Shown: positions 11,426 to 18,968 of the stretch, piece by piece | How the letters are laid out: each line of letters opens with the position of its first letter | Numbering within the stretch: position 1 is the stretch's first letter | DNA from: Azospirillum agricola | GTDB taxonomy: Bacteria > Pseudomonadota > Alphaproteobacteria > Azospirillales > Azospirillaceae | Direction: 5' to 3' | DNA: 64,000 nt | Assembly (NCBI RefSeq): GCF_017876095.1 | Contig: NZ_JAGINM010000001.1 | Location: 186,001-250,000, forward strand | The notes under the pieces: generated by a model | What the model saw: only the letters and a program-made list of their open reading frames with translations | Databases searched by the model: none | What the model was told of the DNA's origin: nothing | Program-made: the position numbers and the translations under genes

Positions 11426-12121
11426 ATGCCCGAGGTTAAGATCGACGCCGCCGACGGCGGCCAGTTTTCCGCCTACGTCGCCAAGCCGACGGTGACGCCG
11501 GCCGGCGGTCTCGTGGTGATCCAGGAGATCTTCGGCGTCAACGCGGTGATGCGCGAGCTGTGCGACGCGTACGCCGCGCAGGGTTTCCTGGCGGTTTGCC
11601 CGGACCTGTTCTGGCGCCAGAAGCCGGGGGTGCAGCTCACCGACAAGACGCAGGAGGAATGGAACCAGGCTTTCGCCCTGATGAACGGGATGGACCAGGA
11701 CAAGGCGGTGGACGATCTGATCGCGGCGCTCGGCTGGCTGCGCCAGCAGGGCGACTGCACCGGCAAGGCCGGCAGCGTCGGCTATTGCCTGGGCGGCCGG
11801 CTGGCCTTCCTGATGGCGGCACGGTCGGACGCCGACGCCAATGTCGGCTTCTACGGTGTCGGGCTGGAAGGGCTGCTGGGCGAACTTCCCGGAATCGGCA
11901 AGCCGCTGCTGCTGCACATCGCCGAGAAGGACAAGTTCTCCAGCCCGGAGAAGCGCGACGCGGTGGTGGCCGGCGTCGCCGGCAACAGCTGGGTGACGGC
12001 GAAGGTCTATCCCGGCGTGGACCACGCCTTCGCCCGTCCCGGCGGCGAGCATTACGACGCGGCGGCGGCGGCCGAGGCCAACCGTCTGACGGTCGAGTTC
12101 TTCCGCACGCATCTGAGTTGA
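11426..12121 (+). CDS. Dienelactone hydrolase family protein
   Basis: This 231-residue alpha/beta hydrolase has the dienelactone-hydrolase triad: nucleophile Cys121 in GYCLGGR, Asp169 (EKDKF) and His200 (GVDHAF). The characteristic EIFGVN block near residue 36 is present. Family members hydrolyse dienelactones in chlorocatechol breakdown, but most genomic copies are generic carboxymethylenebutenolidase-like enzymes, and no aromatic degradation genes are nearby. It is cytoplasmic, with no signal peptide. The ATG follows a strong GGGGAGGA ribosome-binding site. The specific substrate cannot be inferred. Confidence 0.93.
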   Translation: MPEVKIDAADGGQFSAYVAKPTVTPAGGLVVIQEIFGVNAVMRELCDAYAAQGFLAVCPDLFWRQKPGVQLTDKTQEEWNQAFALMNGMDQDKAVDDLIAALGWLRQQGDCTGKAGSVGYCLGGRLAFLMAARSDADANVGFYGVGLEGLLGELPGIGKPLLLHIAEKDKFSSPEKRDAVVAGVAGNSWVTAKVYPGVDHAFARPGGEHYDAAAAAEANRLTVEFFRTHLS

Positions 12122-12144
12122 CCCGCCCCCGCATTAATGGGATG

Positions 12145-12200
12145 CAAGGGCCGTCCGGCCCTTGCCGGGAGAGTGTGAGAGGGCAGCGCCCTCTCACGTT
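12145..12200 (+). terminator. Tandem hairpins between hydrolase gene and kdsA
   Basis: Two consecutive perfect inverted repeats occur: CAAGGGCC/GGCCCTTG with a 4-base loop (12145-12164) and GTGAGAGGGC/GCCCTCTCAC with a 3-base loop (12175-12197), the latter followed by GTTTGCTT. They probably terminate the hydrolase transcript or act in the kdsA leader. The T tract is short. Confidence 0.6.
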
Positions 12201-12224
12201 TGCTTAGTCCGGAGTTTTCCTGCA

Positions 12225-13052
12225 ATGACCACCCCGCGCACCGTCCAGATCGGCAACCTGTCGATCGCCAATGACCGCCCCTTCGTCCTGATCGCCGGCC
12301 CCTGCCAGATGGAGAGCCGCGACCACGCGCTGGAGACCGCGTCGGCGCTGGTGGAAATGACGAACACCCTGGGCCTCGGGCTGATCTACAAGTCGAGCTT
12401 CGACAAGGCGAACCGCACCTCGATCACCACGGCGCGCGGGCTGGGCATGGACAAGGCGCTGCCGATCTTCGCCGAGATCCGGGAGCGGTTCGGCTGCCCG
12501 GTGATCACCGACGTCCACGACGCCGCCCAGTGCGCGCCGGTCGCCGAGGCGGTGGACGTGCTGCAAATCCCGGCCTTCCTGTGCCGGCAGACCGACCTGC
12601 TGGTCGCCGCCGCCGAGACCGGCCGGGCGGTGAACGTGAAGAAGGGCCAGTTCCTGGCGCCCTGGGACATGAGGAACGTCGCCGCGAAGCTGACCGCCTC
12701 GGGCAACGACCGGGTGATGCTGTGCGAGCGCGGCGCCAGCTTCGGCTACAACACGCTGGTGTCGGACATGCGCTCGCTGCCGATCATGGCGGAGACCGGC
12801 TTCCCGGTGGTGTTCGACGCCACCCATTCGGTGCAGCAGCCGGGCGGGCAGGGCACCACCTCGGGCGGTCAGCGGGAGTTCGTGCCGGTGCTGGCGCGGG
12901 CGGCGATCGCGGTCGGCGTTGCGGCGGTGTTCATGGAGACGCACGAGACTCCGGACAGCGCCCCCAGCGACGGCCCCAACATGGTCCCGCTGACGGAGAT
13001 GCCGGCCCTGCTGGCGCGCTTGCAGGCGTTCGACCGTCTGGCGAAGTCCTGA
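12225..13052 (+). CDS. kdsA: 3-deoxy-8-phosphooctulonate synthase (KDO-8-P synthase)
   Basis: KdsA condenses phosphoenolpyruvate with arabinose 5-phosphate to KDO 8-phosphate, the first committed step toward the KDO of the lipopolysaccharide inner core. The 275-residue protein begins with the conserved [12 protein letters not shown], then [21 protein letters not shown], the FLCRQTDLL loop, VNVKKGQFL and [12 protein letters not shown]. These cover the PEP/A5P-binding residues. The ATG at 12225 follows GGAG. It normally follows pyrG directly in alphaproteobacteria; here two genes intervene. Confidence 0.97.
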   Translation: MTTPRTVQIGNLSIANDRPFVLIAGPCQMESRDHALETASALVEMTNTLGLGLIYKSSFDKANRTSITTARGLGMDKALPIFAEIRERFGCPVITDVHDAAQCAPVAEAVDVLQIPAFLCRQTDLLVAAAETGRAVNVKKGQFLAPWDMRNVAAKLTASGNDRVMLCERGASFGYNTLVSDMRSLPIMAETGFPVVFDATHSVQQPGGQGTTSGGQREFVPVLARAAIAVGVAAVFMETHETPDSAPSDGPNMVPLTEMPALLARLQAFDRLAKS

Positions 13053-13113
13053 ACCGGCCCGAGTCCTGCCCGGTGAAGTCCTGAAGCCCCACGAAAAGAA
13101 GGAAACGGGCGCG

Positions 13114-13581
13114 ATGGTCGGTCGGATGGTGCAAGGCGCGATGGCGCTGGTCCTGCTGGTGATGATGGCGCTGCCGGCGGCGGCGCTGGAGGGGTTCCAG
13201 AAATCCTCGCTGACCGTCGAGACCGCCTCGGGCGGCAAGTTCCGCTTCGACGTGGAGCTGGCGGAAACCATGGCGCAGCAGGCGCAGGGGCTGATGTTCC
13301 GCGAGCGGATGGCGGACGACGCCGGCATGCTGTTCATCTACGACAGCGTGCGGCCGGCCAGCTTCTGGATGAAGAACACGCTGATTCCGCTCGACATGCT
13401 GTTCATCGGCGCCGACGGGCGCATCGTGAACATCCACGAGCGCGCGGTGCCGCAGTCGCTCGACTCGATCAACTCGGCCGGGCCGGTCAAGGCCATCCTG
13501 GAGTTGAACGGCGGGATGAGCGCCCGGCTCGGCATCCGCCCCGGCGATCTGGTCCGGCATTCCACCTTCGCGAACAAGTGA
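13114..13581 (+). CDS. DUF192 family exported protein
   Basis: This 155-residue protein has an N-terminal signal peptide (hydrophobic residues 7-25, cut near AAALE) and a DUF192 domain from about residue 33. Family blocks visible are QAQGLMFRERM, GMLFIYD, FWMKNTLIPLDMLFI and the C-terminal GGMSARLGIRPGD. DUF192 proteins form a small beta barrel of unknown biochemical role. The predicted location is periplasmic. The ATG follows AAGGAA. It lies 61 bases after kdsA on the same strand and may be co-transcribed with it. Confidence 0.92.
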   Translation: MVGRMVQGAMALVLLVMMALPAAALEGFQKSSLTVETASGGKFRFDVELAETMAQQAQGLMFRERMADDAGMLFIYDSVRPASFWMKNTLIPLDMLFIGADGRIVNIHERAVPQSLDSINSAGPVKAILELNGGMSARLGIRPGDLVRHSTFANK

Positions 13582-13665
13582 TCGCCGCCGTTCCGTCCCC
13601 GACTTCCCGGTGACTTCCCGCCCCGTTCCGCCCACATTGATGGGCAAGGGTGTGGGGAGCGGCGG

Positions 13666-15309
13666 ATGAGCGGGCGGACGGCGATCTTTCTGGGCGGCGC
13701 CCTGGCCGTGGCGGCGGGGCTGTCGGCCTACGTCATGCTGGCGCGGGCGGAACCGGGGCCGGCCTACCGGCTGGGCCGGGTCGAGCAGGGACCGCTGGTC
13801 AGCGCCATCACCGCCACCGGCACCATGAGCGCGCTGGTGACGGTCGAGGTCAGCTCCCAGCTGTCCGGCCAGATCGCCGAGCTGTTCGCCGACTTCAACA
13901 GCCGCGTCTCCAAGGATCAGGTGCTCGCCCGCCTGAACGGCGACCAGCTCGCGGCCCGGCTGGCGCAGGCGAGCGCCGACGTGGAGTCGGCCCGCGCCTC
14001 GCTCGTCCAGCAGCAGGCGCTGCTCGACAAGGCGCGGGCCGACGTCGCCAACGCCAGGGCGAACGTCGCCAACGCCCAGGCCCAGATGGTGCGGGCCGAT
14101 CTGGCGCAGCGCGACGCCGACCGCGACCTCGCCCGCCGGCAGGATCTGCGCGGCCGTGGCGTCGTCGCCCTCGCCGACCTGGAAAAGACCGAGACCGCCG
14201 CCCGCAGCGCCCGCGCCCAGACCGTCGCCGTGCAGGCGCAGTTCCGGCAGGCGGAGGCCGGGGTCGCCTCGGCCGCCGCTTCGGCGGAGGTCGCCGCCGC
14301 CCAGGTCGAGGTCGCCCGCGCCCAGGTCGCCCAGCGCGAGGCGGCGCTGCAACTGGTGCGGGTCGACGCCAACCGCTCGGTCATCCGCTCGCCGATCGAC
14401 GGGGTGGTGGTGAACCGGGCGGTCAGCACCGGCCAGACCGTCGCCGCCAGCCTGTCGGCGCCGACCCTCTTCACCATCGCCCAGGATCTGCGCCAGATGG
14501 AGGTGCTGGCCAACATCGACGAGGCCGACATCGGCCGCGTGCGCGAGGGCATGCCGGTGCGCTTCACCGTCAACGCCTTCCCCGGCGACCACTTCACCGG
14601 CACGGTGGCGCAGGTGCGGCTGGCCCCCAGGGAGGACCAGACCGTCGTCACCTACATCGTCGTCATCACCGTCGGGAATCCGGAGATGCGGCTGCTGCCC
14701 GGCATGACCGCCAACCTGCGCATCACCGTGGACGAGCGGCCGGCCGCGCTGAAGATTCCCAACGCCGCCCTGCGCTTCCGACCGCTGGGGGCAGAGCTTT
14801 CCCCGGCGGGAACCGCCGCGGCGGTGCCCACGGTCGGCGGTCCCGACGGCGGTCGCGGCGCCCAGGCGCTGGAGGCCGCCGCCCGGCGCGTTGCCGACGG
14901 GCTGAGGCTGGACGAGGGCAGGCGCCGCGACATCGCCGCCCTGGTGGCCGAGGCGCGCGACCGCTTCGCCGCGCTGGACGCCGAGGGGGGCGATCCCGAA
15001 CGCCGCCGGGTCGAGGCCGCCGCCATCCGCGGCGGCGCGCTGGAGCGCATCGCCGCGTTGCTCGACCCGGTGCAGCGCGAGCGTTTCGACGCTCTGGTCG
15101 AGCCGCGCCGCTCGGCCGAGGTCACGCGCACCGTCTGGGTACCGGGCCCGTCCAACGGAGCGCCGGTCGGGGTGCCGGTGCGGCTCGGCATCGGCGACGG
15201 CAGCTTCACCGAGGTGGTGGCCGGCGACCTGCGGCCGGGGCAGGACGTCATCACCGGCATCGCGCCGCCCGACCGCGACGGCCGCCGGGGGCCGCGCCTT
15301 GGCTTCTGA
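13666..15309 (+). CDS. MacA-type periplasmic adaptor subunit of an ABC efflux system, with an inserted helical segment
   Basis: This 547-residue membrane fusion protein has an N-terminal membrane anchor (about residues 5-25), the first half of a biotinyl-lipoyl domain (GQIAELFADFNSRVSKDQVLA), a long Ala/Gln-rich coiled-coil hairpin (about 95-235), the second lipoyl half (IRSPIDGVVVNRAVS) and a beta barrel (about 270-380). Residues about 385-485 hold an Ala/Arg/Glu-rich helical segment, ending LLDPVQRERFDAL, that is not part of ordinary MacA and resembles Spy/LTXXQ repeats. The chain then returns to the membrane-proximal domain. It overlaps the ABC ATPase gene by 11 bases. By family it links an inner-membrane MacB-like pump to a TolC-type channel. 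The cargo is unknown. Confidence 0.9.
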   Translation: MSGRTAIFLGGALAVAAGLSAYVMLARAEPGPAYRLGRVEQGPLVSAITATGTMSALVTVEVSSQLSGQIAELFADFNSRVSKDQVLARLNGDQLAARLAQASADVESARASLVQQQALLDKARADVANARANVANAQAQMVRADLAQRDADRDLARRQDLRGRGVVALADLEKTETAARSARAQTVAVQAQFRQAEAGVASAAASAEVAAAQVEVARAQVAQREAALQLVRVDANRSVIRSPIDGVVVNRAVSTGQTVAASLSAPTLFTIAQDLRQMEVLANIDEADIGRVREGMPVRFTVNAFPGDHFTGTVAQVRLAPREDQTVVTYIVVITVGNPEMRLLPGMTANLRITVDERPAALKIPNAALRFRPLGAELSPAGTAAAVPTVGGPDGGRGAQALEAAARRVADGLRLDEGRRRDIAALVAEARDRFAALDAEGGDPERRRVEAAAIRGGALERIAALLDPVQRERFDALVEPRRSAEVTRTVWVPGPSNGAPVGVPVRLGIGDGSFTEVVAGDLRPGQDVITGIAPPDRDGRRGPRLGF

Positions 15310-16105
15310 TCCGCCAACGGCACCGCCAGTTTCCCCTTCTCCCCGGGGGGAGAGGGAGGTTGGCCATGGGGGCGAGGCGGCGACTCCCGTCCTTATCTCT
15401 GTCGAGAACCTGACCCGTTCCTACCAAATGGGGCCGCACCGGGTGCAAGCGCTGGACAACGTGTCGGTGGAGGTCCGGCGCGGCGAATTCGTCGCCGTGA
15501 TGGGGCCGTCCGGCTCCGGCAAATCGACCTTCATGAACCTGCTGGGCTGCCTGGACCGCCCCGACGCCGGCCATTATCGCCTCGACGGGCAGGAGGTCGG
15601 CCGCCTGTCGTCGGACGCGCTGGCCGCCGTGCGGAACCGCCGGATCGGCTTCGTCTTCCAATCCTTCAACCTGCTGCCACGCCAGACCGCCCAGGCCAAC
15701 GTCGAGCTGCCGATGGTCTATGCCGGCATCCCCCGCGCCGCGCGGGCCGCCACGGCGCTGAAGGCGCTGGCCGCGGTCGGGCTGGACAGCCGGGCGCACC
15801 ACCGGCCGACGCAGCTTTCCGGCGGGCAGCAGCAGCGCGTCGCCATCGCCCGCGCTCTGGTCAACGACCCGGTCCTGCTGCTGGCCGACGAGCCGACCGG
15901 GGCGCTCGACAGCGCCACCAGCCTGGAGATCTTGGCGCTGTTCCAGCGTCTGAACCGCGCCGGCCTGACCATCGTGCTGGTCACCCACGAGCCGGACGTG
16001 GCGCGCTTCGCCGGTCGGGTCCTGAGCTTCCGCGACGGGCGTCTGGTCGACGACCGCCATCAGGTTCCGGAAGAGGCGCCCGGCCTCCGGGAGGCCGTGC
16101 CGTGA
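15299..16105 (+). CDS. MacB-type ABC transporter ATP-binding protein
   Basis: This 268-residue ATPase of the LolD/MacB family has Walker A GPSGSGKST (Lys75), the Q loop FVFQSFNLLP, signature LSGGQQQRVAIARAL, Walker B LLLADEPTGALD and the H-loop VTHEP. The reading frame begins at a TTG overlapping the adaptor stop. No ATG, GTG or other TTG occurs in frame before the core domain, whose first strand (ISVENLTRSYQ) starts only near residue 33. The N-terminal 30 residues include a translated GC-rich palindrome (15331-15356). It overlaps the permease gene by 4 bases (GTGA), showing a tightly coupled operon. Confidence 0.92.
   Translation: MASDPPTAPPVSPSPRGEREVGHGGEAATPVLISVENLTRSYQMGPHRVQALDNVSVEVRRGEFVAVMGPSGSGKSTFMNLLGCLDRPDAGHYRLDGQEVGRLSSDALAAVRNRRIGFVFQSFNLLPRQTAQANVELPMVYAGIPRAARAATALKALAAVGLDSRAHHRPTQLSGGQQQRVAIARALVNDPVLLLADEPTGALDSATSLEILALFQRLNRAGLTIVLVTHEPDVARFAGRVLSFRDGRLVDDRHQVPEEAPGLREAVP
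15331..15356. repeat. REP-like palindrome within the 5' end of the ABC ATPase gene
   Basis: The sequence CCTTCTCCCC-GGGGGGAGAGG forms an imperfect palindrome. The same core (CCCTTCTCCC...GGGAGAAGGG orientation) recurs as the hairpin at 37027-37059. In the ATPase frame it encodes the Ser-Pro-Ser-Pro-Arg-Gly-Glu-Arg-Glu type sequence seen when such palindromes are translated. Confidence 0.6.
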
Positions 16106-17334
16106 ACGCGCTGGACGCCGTGCGCTCGGCGCTGGATTCGCTGCGGGCCAGCCCGCTGCGCAGCGCCCTGACCATGCTCGGCATCGTCATCGGCGTGGCG
16201 GCGGTGATCGCCATGGTCGCCGTCGGGGCCGGAGCGCGCGATCAGGTGCTGCGGCAGATCGCCAGCCTCGGCACCAACCTGGTGATGGTCGGCCAGGGCA
16301 GCGTCGTGCGCTCCGGCGTTAAGCTGGGCGCCGGCACCGCCTCCTCGCTGACCGAGGACGACGGCATCGCCGTGCTGGCCGAGATCCCCGGCGTGACGGT
16401 GACGGCGCCCTCGGTGCGCTGGGGCCTTCAGGTCGTCGCCGGCAACCAGAACTGGGGCAGCGTCCTGTTCGGCGTCACCCCCGATTACATGGACGCGCGC
16501 GACTGGAGCGTCGTCCAGGGGCGCGGCCTGTCCGACGAGGACGTCGCCCAGGCCAACAAGGTGGTGGTGCTGGGCCAGACCGTGGTGCGCAACCTGTTCG
16601 GCGGCGGCGACCCGGTGGGGGAGCAGGTCCGCGTTTTCTCCACCCCGCTGACCGTCGTCGGCGTGCTGGGCGAGAAGGGGCAGAACACGCAGGGGCAGGA
16701 CCAGGACGACGTGATCCTCGTGCCGCTCTCCACCGCCAAGCGCAACATCCCCGGCATGGCGAAGTCCAACCCGCGCTTCGTCCACACCATGGTGGTGAAG
16801 CTCGCCGACGGCACCGACCAGGAGGAGGCCCAGGCGCAGATCCGCGACCTGCTGCGCCAGCGCCACCGGCTGATCGAGGGGCAGGACGACGATTTCTGGA
16901 TGCGCAACCTGTCGGAGGTCGCGGCGACGCGCGACGCCTCCTCCCGCGCGCTGTCCTTCCTGCTGGCCGCGGTGGCGGCGGTGTCGCTGCTGGTTGGCGG
17001 CATCGGCATCATGAACATCATGCTGGTCTCGGTGACCGAGCGGACGCGCGAAATCGGGCTGCGGCTGGCGATCGGCGCGCGGCGGCGCGACATCCTGATG
17101 CAGTTCCTCATCGAATCGACGACGCTGTCGCTGATCGGGGCGGCTGTCGGCGTGCTGGCCGGGGTCGGGACCGCCATGGTGGTGGCCGGGCTGGCCGGCT
17201 GGCCGACGCTGATCCGGCTCGATTCCGTGGTGCTGGCGGTGGCGGTCAGCGGGCTGGTCGGGGTGTTCTTCGGCCTCTACCCGGCGCGCCGCGCCTCACG
17301 GCTCAACCCGATCGAGGCGTTGCGGCACGAATAG
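16102..17334 (+). CDS. MacB-type ABC transporter permease
   Basis: This 410-residue FtsX/MacB-family permease has one transmembrane helix near the N-terminus (ALTMLGIVIGVAAVIAMVAVG), a large periplasmic MacB_PCD domain (about residues 50-280) and three C-terminal helices (about 290-400). The FtsX core blocks TREIGLRLAIGARRRDI and GLYPARRASRLNPIEALRHE are present. The GTG start overlaps the ATPase stop (GTGA). With the adaptor and ATPase it forms a complete MacAB-like efflux unit; an outer-membrane TolC partner is not in this window. The last 32 bases overlap a converging gene. Confidence 0.94.
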   Translation: MNALDAVRSALDSLRASPLRSALTMLGIVIGVAAVIAMVAVGAGARDQVLRQIASLGTNLVMVGQGSVVRSGVKLGAGTASSLTEDDGIAVLAEIPGVTVTAPSVRWGLQVVAGNQNWGSVLFGVTPDYMDARDWSVVQGRGLSDEDVAQANKVVVLGQTVVRNLFGGGDPVGEQVRVFSTPLTVVGVLGEKGQNTQGQDQDDVILVPLSTAKRNIPGMAKSNPRFVHTMVVKLADGTDQEEAQAQIRDLLRQRHRLIEGQDDDFWMRNLSEVAATRDASSRALSFLLAAVAAVSLLVGGIGIMNIMLVSVTERTREIGLRLAIGARRRDILMQFLIESTTLSLIGAAVGVLAGVGTAMVVAGLAGWPTLIRLDSVVLAVAVSGLVGVFFGLYPARRASRLNPIEALRHE

Positions 17335-17710
17335 CCGCGAGGGCGGCCTCCACGTCCGTCCCACCCACCGTCACCACCGGCGTGCGGCTGCGCGCCAGCC
17401 GGACCGCCAGCCGGGCGATCCAGGCGACGGAGGCCGGCACGGCCAGCACGGCGGGACGCCGCTCCGCCAGACAGCGGGCCAGGGCGAGCGGCGACGTCGC
17501 GGCGTGACGCTTCGCGAGGTCGATCTGGCCGATGGCCGGATCGAGCGTCGCCCGCAGAGCGCCGCCGCCCATCGGGGCCACGAGATCGACCGGATGGCCG
17601 TCGCGGTGCAGCGCGTGGGCGATGGCGACGGCGGCGCGGCGGTCCGGCGCATCGCTCAGGTCCGGCACGAAGACGGCGACGCGGGGCGGGGTGGCGGGAG
17701 TGTCGGGCAC
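17303..17710 (-). CDS. Short glycosyltransferase-like (GT-B N-terminal fold) protein
   Basis: This 135-residue frame starts with RVAVFVPDLSDAPDRRAAVAIAHALHRDGHPVDLVAP, which reads like the N-terminal Rossmann half of a GT-B (family 4) glycosyltransferase. A second GT4-type element follows (ERRPAVLAVPASVAWIARLAVRLARSRTPVVTVGG). The donor-binding C-terminal half is missing. It therefore looks like a truncated remnant or a stand-alone half domain. It uses a GTG start and its last 32 bases overlap the 3' end of the converging MacB-like gene. Codon use is as GC-rich as its neighbours. Function is not assigned. Confidence 0.6.
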   Translation of the reverse strand: MPDTPATPPRVAVFVPDLSDAPDRRAAVAIAHALHRDGHPVDLVAPMGGGALRATLDPAIGQIDLAKRHAATSPLALARCLAERRPAVLAVPASVAWIARLAVRLARSRTPVVTVGGTDVEAALAAIRAATPRSG

Positions 17711-17830
17711 GGATGCGTCTTGCGAGAAAGGGGAGGGGGCCTGCGCCCCGCGCGGTCAAGAATCCGACACGGATGCGTCAGCCGACTCCTTGCCGTTCGC
17801 GCGGCGTTCGTGTATCTCACAACGCGGCGA

Positions 17831-17907
17831 CGGGGTGTAGCGCAGTCTGGTAGCGCGCCAGTTTTGGGTACTGGAGGTCTCCGGTTCGAATCCGGGCTCC
17901 CCGACCA
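17831..17907 (+). tRNA. tRNA-Pro (anticodon UGG)
   Basis: This is a complete cloverleaf. The acceptor CGGGGTG pairs with CTCCCCG with a U-U mismatch at 6-67, which I recall as usual in bacterial tRNA-Pro. The D arm is GCGC/GCGC, the anticodon stem CCAGT/ACTGG around the loop TTTGGGT, and the T loop TTCGAAT. The anticodon is TGG. The CCA end is encoded. The gene lies 70 bases upstream of the complex I subunit gene. Confidence 0.97.
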
Positions 17908-17977
17908 TCGCCGAACGGGACCATCGCCGCCGCGCGACCGGCGCGGCCAGCCAGGAATCGAGGGAGACGAGGCCAGC

Positions 17978-18274
17978 ATGAACGTCCGGATCTATCAGCC
18001 GACCAAGACGGCCATGCAGTCCGGCCGGGCCAAGACCCAGCGTTGGCAGCTCGATTACGAGATCGAGACGCCGCGCCGTCCGGAACCGTTGATGGGCTGG
18101 GTCAGCTCGGGCGACACGCTGAACCAGGTGCGCCTGAGCTTCGACAGCAAAGAGGAGGCGATCGCCTTCGCCGAGCGCAAGGGCTGGAGCTATTCCGTTG
18201 CCGACGCGCCGATCCGCCGTGTGCGTCCGCGCAATTACGCCGACAATTTCCGCACCGACCGCCCGCGCTTCTGA
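17978..18274 (+). CDS. NADH dehydrogenase accessory subunit (NDUFS4 / ETC complex I subunit family)
   Basis: This 98-residue protein is of the NDUFS4-like family, an accessory subunit of respiratory complex I shared by alphaproteobacteria and mitochondria. Family features visible are ARIYQPTKTAMQSG-like sequence at the N-terminus, the WxLDYE block, PLMGWVSSGDTLNQVRLSFDSKEEAIAFAERKGW and the basic C-terminus ending in NFRTDRPRF. The ATG follows a GAGGC-type site. It is isolated from the nuo operon, as is usual, and lies between two tRNA genes. Confidence 0.94.
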   Translation: MNVRIYQPTKTAMQSGRAKTQRWQLDYEIETPRRPEPLMGWVSSGDTLNQVRLSFDSKEEAIAFAERKGWSYSVADAPIRRVRPRNYADNFRTDRPRF

Positions 18275-18313
18275 TTCCGGTTTCCTGATTCCGGCTTTTG
18301 CGCCTCCGGACAA

Positions 18314-18390
18314 GGCCCCATAGCTCAGTTGGATAGAGCAATCGCCTTCTAAGCGATAGGTCGCTGGTTCGAATCCAGCTGGGGTCGCCA
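18314..18390 (+). tRNA. tRNA-Arg (anticodon UCU)
   Basis: This is a complete cloverleaf. The acceptor GGCCCCA/TGGGGTC has one G-U pair. The D arm is GCTC/GAGC, the anticodon stem ATCGC/GCGAT around CTTCTAA, and the T arm GCTGG/CCAGC with TTCGAAT. The anticodon is TCT (codon AGA). The discriminator is G and the CCA is encoded. Confidence 0.97.
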
Positions 18391-18418
18391 CTTGAGATGC
18401 CGACGAAATCAACTCTTC

Positions 18419-18442
18419 AGCCCCGCTTCGGTGGGGCTTTTT
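18419..18442 (+). terminator. Rho-independent terminator after tRNA-Arg
   Basis: An 8-bp stem AGCCCCGC / GTGGGGCT with a stable TTCG tetraloop runs into TTTTT, 28 bases after the tRNA. Confidence 0.92.
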
Positions 18443-18596
18443 GATGCCGGCATGTTGCGGTGGACCCGCCCGCAACCAGGGTGCGTTTCCGGCACGCGAA
18501 AGCCCGCGACACAATGGCGCGGGCGACGGGCTTGTCAGGAAGCGGCCGGGGATGAAGATTCGACAGCTTGGCGCGGTCGTGGGGGACGTGTGAACG

Positions 18597-18932
18597 ATGG
18601 GCAATCCTGATCCGCGCCGGCCTGGATGGCGGTTCGACCGATCGGTCGGTGATCCGTTCGGGTACGGAGTGCACCATCACTGGTTCGTCCGATCCGGCGG
18701 CCTGCTGCTGCTGGTGTTCGCGGCCGCCACCTATGTCGGACGGGCTCTGCTTGCCCCTCTGGTCCCGGCGGCATGGGCAATGCCCATGTGGGTGCTCGTC
18801 CTGTGGCTGCTGGGCTTGATTGCCGCCTCGATCATGAGCGCGATCAGACGGCGGCCCTTCCAGGGAATGGCTCTGGTCGCCATGACCATGCTGAGCGGGC
18901 CTGCCCTGGCCGTCATGGCGAGGCAATGGTAA
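18597..18932 (+). CDS. Small predicted inner-membrane protein, unknown function
   Basis: The 111-residue product has a polar, aromatic N-terminus (about residues 1-33) and three probable transmembrane segments (about 34-56, 62-80 and 90-107), the first two separated by a short Pro-containing turn. No family was recognised. Coding evidence is the membrane-protein-like hydrophobicity, which the antisense frame lacks. The ATG follows GTGTGAACG without a strong ribosome-binding site. It lies between the tRNA-Arg terminator and the converging hutG-like gene. Confidence 0.6.
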   Translation: MGNPDPRRPGWRFDRSVGDPFGYGVHHHWFVRSGGLLLLVFAAATYVGRALLAPLVPAAWAMPMWVLVLWLLGLIAASIMSAIRRRPFQGMALVAMTMLSGPALAVMARQW

Positions 18933-18968
18933 TGGGTGCCTGCCGGTTCCCGCCGCCCGATCAGGCGT

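Noticed and set aside
18417..18926. Minus-strand frame opposite the small membrane protein gene
   Set aside because: Translation is Arg/His/Gln/Pro-rich without protein-like character, and its 3' end runs into the terminator of tRNA-Arg.
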